A DNA stretch of 46,869 nt from Bacteroidia bacterium (GTDB lineage: Bacteria; Bacteroidota; Bacteroidia; Bacteroidales; GWF2-35-48): contig JACREX010000140.1 of NCBI GenBank assembly GCA_016212695.1, forward strand, positions 1 through 46,869, in the 5' to 3' direction. The position numbers and the translations under genes are program-made. Shown here piece by piece: positions 40,972 through 46,869 of the stretch. A model generated the notes under the pieces. The model had not been told where the DNA came from. It saw nothing but the letters and a program-made list of their open reading frames with translations, and made no database searches. Position 1 is the stretch's first letter, and every line of letters begins with the position of its first letter.

Positions 40972-42257
40972 AAAAATTTATAAAGACTGCTTTTATCTTT
41001 AGTGTCCTGATTCTGGGTTTGCTGTTTTTACCCCTCAGGGATTTTGCACAGAACAGCACGAACTCGCCGTATTCCCGGTATGGAATCGGTGATATCAGTT
41101 CACGGGGATTTTGCCGCAACGATGCGCTGGGCGGATTGGGGATCGGGCTTCGGTCAAACAAAAACCTCAACATAATCAATCCTGCATCATACAGCGCCAT
41201 AGACAGCCTGACGTTTACTTTTGAATTCGGGTTCAAAAATAAAACTGCCTATATCCAATCGAGCGATCAGAACGAACTTTATAATGATATAAATATTAGT
41301 TACCTTGCCTGTGGCTTCCCCATTGCAAAGTGGTGGTACGGAAGTTTTGGATTATTGCCTTACAGTTCTATCGGATACAATATAAAAGAGATTAATAATT
41401 CCGATTCTATCCCCAAAGAAATTCACTACACGGGCTCCGGTGGAGTAAATAAATTTTATATAGGCAATACGTTTAAACTTCACAAAACCCTTTCAATCGG
41501 GTTCAATGCATCTTACCTTTTTGGAACACTCGAACAGGCAAGAACGGTTAATTTTACGGATACCACTGTTTTATATATGAATTTAAAAACCCGGAATTTT
41601 ATAAATGTCAATGATATTTATCTGAACTTTGGTATGCAATACAATAATTCCATTAAAGAAAAATACCAATACACTGTTGGTATAATTTTCGATAACCAGA
41701 ACAAAATCAATGCAACAAGGAACACGCTGGCTACCCGCTTTTACAACAAAGGAGGCAGCGCCATCATTGATTCCGTACTGAACACGCCCGGCGAAAAAGG
41801 AAACATCGTTTTGCCGCTGAACTACGGAATAGGTTTCAGTATAAAAAACGATTCATGGTTGTTTGGCGCTGATTATTACAGGCAAAACTGGGCGGATGTT
41901 TCTTTTTTTGGAAAAAATGATTCTTTGGCCAACAGCAATACAATTTCTGTAGGTTCCGAATACATACCCGATAAAAATTCGATCAGCAAATACTGGAATA
42001 AAGTCAGCTACAGGTTTGGCGGCCATTTCACAAATACCTATCTTAAGTTTTCGGAAAAAAACGAGCAACTGAAAGATTTCGGCTTCAGTTTCGGGTTAGG
42101 CCTTCCGGTTAAAAAAACAAGATCATTATTAAATGTTTCCATTGAGATCGGCCAGAGAGGCACAACCAATAAAAGCCTTATCCGCGAGACATATGGAATG
42201 ATCAGCGTTAACTTTTCCTTATCGGATATTTGGTTTATGAAGACACGGTTTGATTGA
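40968..42257 (+). CDS. Outer-membrane beta-barrel protein
   Basis: The 429-residue protein starts with TTG at 40968, inside the coaX stop (TTGA), then has a signal peptide (FIKTAFIFSVLILGLLFLPLR) ending near DFAQ. The body carries many amphipathic strands and the Bacteroidota phrases NSPYSRYGIGDISSRGF, NALGGLGIGL-like DALGGLGIGL and NIINPASYSAIDSLTFTFEFG near the N-terminus, and GYNIKEIN, GIIFDNQNKINATRN, GADYYRQNWADVSFFG further on. It is a FadL/OmpP1-like or related outer-membrane family protein. Placement between coaX and lptC is recurrent in this phylum and suggests an envelope-biogenesis role; its substrate is unknown. Confidence 0.82.
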   Translation: MKKFIKTAFIFSVLILGLLFLPLRDFAQNSTNSPYSRYGIGDISSRGFCRNDALGGLGIGLRSNKNLNIINPASYSAIDSLTFTFEFGFKNKTAYIQSSDQNELYNDINISYLACGFPIAKWWYGSFGLLPYSSIGYNIKEINNSDSIPKEIHYTGSGGVNKFYIGNTFKLHKTLSIGFNASYLFGTLEQARTVNFTDTTVLYMNLKTRNFINVNDIYLNFGMQYNNSIKEKYQYTVGIIFDNQNKINATRNTLATRFYNKGGSAIIDSVLNTPGEKGNIVLPLNYGIGFSIKNDSWLFGADYYRQNWADVSFFGKNDSLANSNTISVGSEYIPDKNSISKYWNKVSYRFGGHFTNTYLKFSEKNEQLKDFGFSFGLGLPVKKTRSLLNVSIEIGQRGTTNKSLIRETYGMISVNFSLSDIWFMKTRFD

Positions 42258-42261
42258 TATT

Positions 42262-42303
42262 AATTATAGATGAAACGGGATACCTTGCCTGCGGCAGGCA
42301 GGA
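42262..42303 (+). repeat. 3'-end element, family A copy 3, fused to palindromic element
   Basis: Directly after the outer-membrane protein stop come AATTATA and AAACGGGATA of family A (42262-42281). The palindromic element then follows, with TGCCTGC (42286-42292) and GCAGGCA (42294-42300) pairing around one G. Confidence 0.65.
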
Positions 42304-42319
42304 AATTGTACAATATCGA

Positions 42320-42376
42320 GTAAGCAGTCGGCAGTGGCAGTTGGCAGTCCTGCTTACTGCTGCTGCTTACTGCTCC
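42320..42376. repeat. Heptamer-like array with inverted second half
   Basis: GTAAGCA, GTCGGCA, GTGGCA, GTTGGCA, GTCCTGC proceed by 7 (one by 6) bases. TTACTGC units then follow on the opposite sense, so the two halves can pair. The 170-bp spacer 42258-42427 is almost entirely such short repeats, leaving about 50 bases before lptC. Confidence 0.7.
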
Positions 42377-42427
42377 TTAAAATAAAATGTAACAATTCAA
42401 TTTTTTTTAATGGTATAGTTTAGTACA

Positions 42428-42985
42428 TTGCGTCATCACATAAAATATATTGCATTTTTTTTATCGGTAGCGCTGTTCATTTCCACTTCCTGCGAAAATT
42501 CCGTACAGGAGGTTGCCGCTTTTACAAATATAGAAAAACAACCCGCGGTTTCTGCCAAAAAGGTCGAGGTAATGTACAGCGATTCCGGACTGATCCGGTT
42601 AATACTGAAAGCTCCCGAAGTGATCCGTATGGCAGATCCTAAAGATCCTTATATGGAATATCCCCAAGGTATTGATGTTACTTTTTTAAACGGCAACCAT
42701 GAAATAGAATCAACTCTTACGGCAAAACATGCCGTCTATTACGAAAAAAAACAATTCTGGATTGCCTCAAACAATGTGGTTGCATACAATAAAAAAGAAG
42801 GCAAAACCATGAATACCGAAGAGTTGAACTGGGATATCCCGAAAGAACGTTTTTATTCCGATAAATTCGTACGCATCACATCGCCCGACGAAGTGCTATA
42901 TGGCGAAGGATTCCAGGCAAACCAGAATTTTGATAACTGGAAAATACTCAAGATAAAAAACAGTTACATTACCCTTAAAGAATGA
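42428..42985 (+). CDS. lptC: LPS export ABC transporter periplasmic protein LptC
   Basis: LptC bridges the inner-membrane LptBFG transporter and periplasmic LptA in moving lipopolysaccharide. The 185-residue protein has an N-terminal hydrophobic anchor with a possible lipobox (FISTSCENS), then a beta-jellyroll of short strands, VMYSDSGLIRLILKAPEV, TFLNGNHEIESTLTAKHAVYY, WIASNNVVAYNKKEGKTMNTEELNW-type phrases and DKFVRITSPDEVLYGEGF. These are typical of Bacteroidota LptC. I use the TTG at 42428; no ATG lies between it and the anchor. It overlaps the next gene by four bases. Confidence 0.88.
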   Translation: MRHHIKYIAFFLSVALFISTSCENSVQEVAAFTNIEKQPAVSAKKVEVMYSDSGLIRLILKAPEVIRMADPKDPYMEYPQGIDVTFLNGNHEIESTLTAKHAVYYEKKQFWIASNNVVAYNKKEGKTMNTEELNWDIPKERFYSDKFVRITSPDEVLYGEGFQANQNFDNWKILKIKNSYITLKE

Positions 42986-43182
42986 ACAGGTTATTTCGGA
43001 AAATATTAGAATATACATGGCTCGTTGTGGCGATACTCAGCCTTGCAGCCGGCATTCACAAAACATGGAGGTCTGGCTTTGCACAGAGCTATCCGTTTTT
43101 TATTATGGCATTTGTTTCCATTTTAATGTTCATGTTCCGGAGGTTTGTACGGGTTTCACAAAAATTTAAAGAAAATAAATAA
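42982..43182 (+). CDS. Small two-helix membrane protein
   Basis: The 66-residue protein has two hydrophobic helices (LEYTWLVVAILSLAAGI, SYPFFIMAFVSILMFMF) and a basic C-terminus (RRFVRVSQKFKENK). It overlaps lptC by four bases (ATGA) and ends on the first base of the next gene's ATG, so it is translated within the same operon. No family name is known to me. Small membrane proteins at this place between lptC and the CorC-type gene appear to belong to the conserved cluster rather than being noise. Confidence 0.75.
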   Translation: MNRLFRKILEYTWLVVAILSLAAGIHKTWRSGFAQSYPFFIMAFVSILMFMFRRFVRVSQKFKENK

Positions 43183-44456
43183 TGGAAAGCGTGACCGTTA
43201 TTCTGATTTGTCTCCTTTTCTCAGCCTTCTTTTCCGGAATGGAAATAGCATTTATTGCATCTAACAAACTCAAGATTGAACTGGATAAGAAACAGGGATT
43301 TTTCAGTTCTAAAATCATTTCTGTTTTTTCAAAGAATCCATCGCAATACATAGCGACCATGCTCGTCGGGAACAATATAGCGCTGGTGGTGTATGGTATC
43401 CGGATGGCGATTATCCTGGAACCGGTTATCTGGAATTTTACTCATAACTGGCTTGCCATACTGGTAATTCAGACAATCGTTTCAACCCTGCTGATCCTGG
43501 TAACCGCAGAATTTCTTCCCAAGGCCATATTCAGGGCTATCCCGAATACGCTCCTTAACACCATGGCGGTTCCGGTTTTTATAACATACATTATATTATA
43601 TCCTTTTGTGAAAATTATTGTGGGTTTTTCCTACTTGGTACTGCGCATTCTCTTCCGCGTAAAAATTACAACGCAAAACCGGAATATGGTTTTCGGAAAA
43701 ATTGACCTGGGCAATCTGTTGGATGAAACCACGCAGAACGATACATTGCAAAGCTCGTCGGAGATAGACCGGGATATAAAAATATTCCAGAACGCTCTCG
43801 ATTTTTCCGAAGTGAAACTCCGGGAATGTTTTGTCCCCAGGCCTGAAATCGAAGCAATGGATATTAATTCATCCATAGATGAACTTCGGCAAAGATTCAT
43901 AGAAACCGGATTTTCAAAAATTCTTATTTATGAAAACTCCATTGATAATATTATAGGATATGTTCATTCATCGGAGCTTTTTAATAAACCGGAACATATC
44001 CGGCCTATGGTGAAAGAAGTGATATATGTGCCGGAATCAATGGCTGCGCAGAAATTACTCACCACATTTATTCAGGATAAAAAAAATATTGCCGTGGTTG
44101 TTGATGAATTCGGAGGAACAGCGGGAGTGGTAACCATAGAAGATATTATTGAAGAAATTTTTGGCGAGATAGAAGACGAACATGATATAAAGGAATATGA
44201 AGAACGGCAGGTTAACGAAAGTGAATTCATTTTTTCCGGAAGGCTGGAAATAGATCATATCAACGAAAAATTCAACCTGAAAATACCAGTGTCCGAGAAC
44301 TACGAAACTCTTGCAGGATTTATTCTTTTCCATCATGAAAACATTCCTGACGAAGGCGAGGAAATCACTATAAAACTGGAAGAAACATATATGATAAAAA
44401 TTCTTACCGTGAGCGATAAAAAAATCGAACTGCTGAATCTGAAGATTGTAAACTGA
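43182..44456 (+). CDS. CNNM/CorC-type transporter-associated protein (hemolysin family)
   Basis: The 424-residue protein has the family's three modules. A transmembrane CNNM (DUF21) domain (about 1-165) shows ICLLFSAFFSGMEIAFIASN with the small-residue/E motif, VGNNIALVVYG and TAEFLPKAIFRAIPN. Two CBS domains follow (about 205-325; FVPRPEIEAMDINSS, KNIAVVVDEFGGTAGVVTIED). A CorC_HlyC transporter-associated domain ends it (about 340-420; LEIDHINEKFNLKIPVSENYETLAGFI). Relatives work in magnesium or cobalt efflux and in membrane integrity. The stop abuts dapF's stop, forming TGATCA with no gap. Confidence 0.93.
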   Translation: MESVTVILICLLFSAFFSGMEIAFIASNKLKIELDKKQGFFSSKIISVFSKNPSQYIATMLVGNNIALVVYGIRMAIILEPVIWNFTHNWLAILVIQTIVSTLLILVTAEFLPKAIFRAIPNTLLNTMAVPVFITYIILYPFVKIIVGFSYLVLRILFRVKITTQNRNMVFGKIDLGNLLDETTQNDTLQSSSEIDRDIKIFQNALDFSEVKLRECFVPRPEIEAMDINSSIDELRQRFIETGFSKILIYENSIDNIIGYVHSSELFNKPEHIRPMVKEVIYVPESMAAQKLLTTFIQDKKNIAVVVDEFGGTAGVVTIEDIIEEIFGEIEDEHDIKEYEERQVNESEFIFSGRLEIDHINEKFNLKIPVSENYETLAGFILFHHENIPDEGEEITIKLEETYMIKILTVSDKKIELLNLKIVN

Positions 44457-45245
44457 TCAGACGGTTATTTCAATATCGCCTTCAAACGCAAGTTCTGCCG
44501 GGCCTTTGAGCCAGATATTTTTATAAGAATTCTTATTTTCTTTTGTGAAATAAACGACCATGTTTCCGCCTTTTGTAATGATATCGTAGTAGCAGTCGCC
44601 GGGTTCCCGGTCGTAAGCTGCACAAATAGCTGCGGCAACAACCCCGGTGCCGCACGATAAGGTCTCATCTTCAACGCCTCTTTCATATGTGCACACAAAC
44701 AATCTCTCTCCAGCAGCCTGGACAAAATTCACATTGATGCCTTTTTCCCTGAACTGTTCGCTATACCTGATTTTTCTGCCCTCTGCAACCACGTCTGTTG
44801 ATTTGGCTTCCGGTACAAATTTCACATAATGCGGCGAACCGGTATTCAGATAAAAATAATCTTCCTCCTTATCAACAATGCTGACATCCTGCATAAGTAA
44901 CCGTACCATATTGTGGTTATCTATCTGCGCTTCATAAACGCCGTCAACCGTTTCAAACTTTGTGGTTTTTTCAATAAGCCCGAGCCTGTTTGCAAACAAG
45001 GTAATGCATCTGCCACCGTTTCCGCACATAGATCCGATAATCCCGTCCGAGTTATAATACACCATTTTAAAATCATACTTGTGACTGTTTTGCAGCAGTA
45101 TCAAACCATCTGCGCCAATACCATACCGGCGGTCGCACAGGAACCGGATCCGCTCGGCTTTCAATTGATCAAAAAAGTAAATCCGGTCGTCAAAAATGAT
45201 AAAATCATTTCCCGTGCCCTGGTATTTATAAAAATGTAAACCCAT
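44457..45245 (-). CDS. dapF: Diaminopimelate epimerase
   Basis: DapF interconverts LL- and meso-diaminopimelate using two cysteines as acid and base. The 262-residue sequence has KYQGTGNDFIIFD (about 7-19), CDRRYGIGADGLILL (about 37-51), the first catalytic Cys74 in SMCGNGGRC, NTGSPHYV (about 133-140), YERGVEDETLSCGTG with the second catalytic Cys197, and KGPAELAFEG near the end. All active-site residues are present. It is convergent with the CorC-type gene and divergent from mpl, with which it shares peptidoglycan chemistry. Confidence 0.97.
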   Translation of the reverse strand: MGLHFYKYQGTGNDFIIFDDRIYFFDQLKAERIRFLCDRRYGIGADGLILLQNSHKYDFKMVYYNSDGIIGSMCGNGGRCITLFANRLGLIEKTTKFETVDGVYEAQIDNHNMVRLLMQDVSIVDKEEDYFYLNTGSPHYVKFVPEAKSTDVVAEGRKIRYSEQFREKGINVNFVQAAGERLFVCTYERGVEDETLSCGTGVVAAAICAAYDREPGDCYYDIITKGGNMVVYFTKENKNSYKNIWLKGPAELAFEGDIEITV

Positions 45246-45283
45246 AAATCAATGATAACAAAATTATATTGTAGATAACTTTT

Positions 45284-45309
45284 CAAAAGTAATCGTTTTC
45301 GCAAATTTA
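45284..45309 (-). promoter_or_regulatory. Candidate promoter boxes upstream of dapF
   Basis: On the minus strand TAAATTTG (45302-45309) and TACTTTTG (45284-45291) lie ten bases apart. The same pair with nine bases between lies upstream of the oxoamine synthase gene (20571-20595). Both match TAnnTTTG. Confidence 0.4.
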
Positions 45310-45363
45310 TCATATAAATAATTTAAATAATTTTACATGCGACATGGAAATTAGTCTGAACAG

Positions 45364-46728
45364 ATGAAAGTACATTTTATAGCAATCGGCGGCAGCGCCA
45401 TGCACAACCTGGCTATTGCCCTGCATAAGAAAGGGTACCGGGTAACCGGGTCGGACGATGAAATTTTCGATCCCGCAAAAACCAACCTTGCCAAGTATGG
45501 ACTGCTTCCCGAAGAAATCGGCTGGCATACCGAAAATATCACAAAAGATATGGATGCCGTCATACTTGGAATGCACGCAATGGGCGATAACCCGGAACTG
45601 GCGAAAGCCAAAGAACTGAAGCTGAAAATTTTTTCTTACCCAGAATATATCTATGAACAGGCGAAAGATAAAATTCGCGTGGTGATCGGTGGAAGCCATG
45701 GTAAAACCACGATTACGGCGATGATCATGCATGTGTTGAATTATCACGGCATAGATCATGATTACTTAGTGGGCGCTCAGTTAGATGGTTTTGAAACCAT
45801 GGTTAAATTGAGCGAGGAAGCGAAATTCTGCATTATCGAAGGCGATGAATACCTGTCTTCACCGGACGACAGGCGTCCGAAGTTTCACCTTTACAAACCG
45901 GATATAGCGCTGCTCAGCGGGATTGCATGGGATCATATTAATGTTTTTCCGACATTTGAAATGTATGTGGAACAGTTCAGGATTTTTATTGATCTTATCG
46001 AAAAAAATGGTTCGCTGATATATTTCGACGGAGATGAAAATATCTGTAAAATTGTTTCTGTTTCAACAAATAAAATTGAGAAAATTCCATATTCCACACA
46101 CCCTTATTTTATCAGGGATGAAGTAACCTGTTTGAAAACTGCGTCCGCAGAAATTCCTCTGATGATATTTGGCGAACACAACCTGCAGAATATTTCAGGA
46201 GCCAGATATGTGTGCAATAAAATCGGTGTTTCTGATCATCAGTTCTATCAGGCTATTTCAGCATTCCGGGGTGCTTCAAAACGATTGCAGCTTCTCGAAA
46301 AAAATGAACATACGAATGTGTACCTCGATTTTGCACATTCTCCGTCAAAGCTGAAAGCTACGACCAATGCGGTGAAACAACAATTCCCGGCAAGAAAATT
46401 AGTCGCCTGTATGGAGTTGCATACATTCAGCAGCCTTAAAGAAGATTTTTTGCCGCAATACCGGGGCGCTATGGAAACAGCAGATATTGCCTTTGTTTAT
46501 TTTAACCCGCATACGATTGCGCACAAACGTTTGAAAGAGATCACCGAACAGCAGGTTGCCGACGCATTCGGTGGAAAAAACCTTTCTGTTTTCACCGATT
46601 CAACAAAACTTATCGAAACATTGATCTCCATAGATTGGAAAGGAAAGAATCTTTTGCTGATGAGTTCCGGTAATTTTTCAGGAATCAATTTTAAAGAATT
46701 TGCAAAGAAGATCATTGAGAAACAATAG
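45364..46728 (+). CDS. mpl: UDP-MurNAc:L-Ala-gamma-D-Glu-meso-DAP ligase (murein recycling)
   Basis: Mpl attaches the recycled tripeptide to UDP-N-acetylmuramate, feeding it back into peptidoglycan synthesis. The 454-residue Mur-ligase has an N-terminal UDP-binding domain (HFIAIGGSAMHNLAIAL, about 4-20), the ATP P-loop at 109-116 (GGSHGKTT), EGDEYLSSPDDRRPKFHLYKP (about 158-178, characteristic of Mpl rather than MurC) and SGIAWDHINVFPT (about 184-196). The C-terminal domain has FRGASKRLQLLE and YLDFAHSPSKLKATT. It uses meso-DAP, the product of dapF next door. The 118-bp spacer holds the dapF promoter boxes. Confidence 0.95.
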   Translation: MKVHFIAIGGSAMHNLAIALHKKGYRVTGSDDEIFDPAKTNLAKYGLLPEEIGWHTENITKDMDAVILGMHAMGDNPELAKAKELKLKIFSYPEYIYEQAKDKIRVVIGGSHGKTTITAMIMHVLNYHGIDHDYLVGAQLDGFETMVKLSEEAKFCIIEGDEYLSSPDDRRPKFHLYKPDIALLSGIAWDHINVFPTFEMYVEQFRIFIDLIEKNGSLIYFDGDENICKIVSVSTNKIEKIPYSTHPYFIRDEVTCLKTASAEIPLMIFGEHNLQNISGARYVCNKIGVSDHQFYQAISAFRGASKRLQLLEKNEHTNVYLDFAHSPSKLKATTNAVKQQFPARKLVACMELHTFSSLKEDFLPQYRGAMETADIAFVYFNPHTIAHKRLKEITEQQVADAFGGKNLSVFTDSTKLIETLISIDWKGKNLLLMSSGNFSGINFKEFAKKIIEKQ

Positions 46729-46753
46729 ACTTTAAGTAGCTATAATTTTATAT

Positions 46754-46802
46754 GTAATCAGTAATCAGTAATCGGTAAACGGTAATCAGTCGTCTGTCTG
46801 TC
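46754..46802. repeat. Heptamer tandem array after mpl
   Basis: GTAATCA, GTAATCA, GTAATCG, GTAAACG, GTAATCA, GTCGTCT, GTCTGTC follow one another with a strict 7-bp period. The following 30 bases continue as a degraded, related pattern (AGTCGTCTGTC). Confidence 0.85.
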
Positions 46803-46835
46803 AATCATCAGTCGTCTGTCAAGTAAGAAACCACC

Positions 46836-46859
46836 GACCTGCCTGCCGGTAGGCAAGGT
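46836..46859 (+). repeat. Palindromic repeat element, non-coding copy
   Basis: These 24 bases equal the reverse complement of 28879-28902 inside lpxK. It lies downstream of a heptamer array, in the spacer that leaves the window. Confidence 0.9.
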
Positions 46860-46869
46860 TACCGTCCGC

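Overview
This window is an AT-rich chromosomal segment of an uncultivated-type member of the Bacteroidota. The lineage call rests on several features seen together: type IX secretion (T9SS) cargo with both type A and type B C-terminal sorting domains, a PorP/SprF-family protein, 7TM-AraC regulators, a TPR-HisKA_3 kinase, SMR/LpxK/LptC Gram-negative envelope genes, futalosine-route MqnA, DAP-pathway genes (DapD, DapF, Mpl), and near absence of Shine-Dalgarno sequences. I see no rRNA, tRNA, CRISPR array, transposase or prophage gene.

Layout. 1-9887 (all minus): two very large secreted repeat proteins, the first cut by the window edge, with a PorP/SprF partner beside the second. 9888-12164: a decayed patch holding scraps of two T9SS sorting domains around a short AraC-type gene, then a full 7TM-AraC regulator. 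12286-16893: asnA, two small secreted or lipoproteins, a SiaB/SiaC kinase-phosphoprotein switch, and pgk. 17061-20326: two exported proteins and mqnA. 20624-23466: an alpha-oxoamine synthase (sphingolipid- or sulfonolipid-type), a NarL response regulator and a RelE/ParE toxin-antitoxin pair. 23804-27638: a T9SS type A protein and a TPR histidine kinase that could signal to the NarL regulator. 27981-35771: punA, lpxK, an SMR efflux gene, dapD, a GT4 glycosyltransferase, tsaC, an outer-membrane barrel and a PIN-PhoH ATPase. 35852-40135: a tandem universal stress protein after a giant receiver-plus-eight-PAS protein with no output domain. 40234-46728: coaX, an outer-membrane protein, lptC, a small membrane protein, a CorC/CNNM protein, dapF and mpl.

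How it works together. Much of the window is envelope biology: lipid A (LpxK), LPS transport (LptC), peptidoglycan precursor and recycling (DapD, DapF, Mpl), sphingoid-type lipid, surface adhesins and their export. Housekeeping metabolism (pgk, asnA, coaX, punA, tsaC, mqnA) is interleaved.

The most unusual content is not a gene cluster but a layered population of short non-coding repeats. (1) Tandem arrays with a strict 7-bp period but different unit sequences occur in spacers and inside two coding regions. (2) A palindromic element occurs in spacers and, as an exact 24-bp copy, in frame inside lpxK. A different nested palindrome sits in the linker of the 7TM-AraC regulator. (3) Two families of short elements sit at gene 3' ends in sense orientation, overlapping or directly following stop codons. 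These repeats, the REC-PAS protein without an output, and the SiaB/SiaC pair without a nearby phosphatase or cyclase are the best leads.
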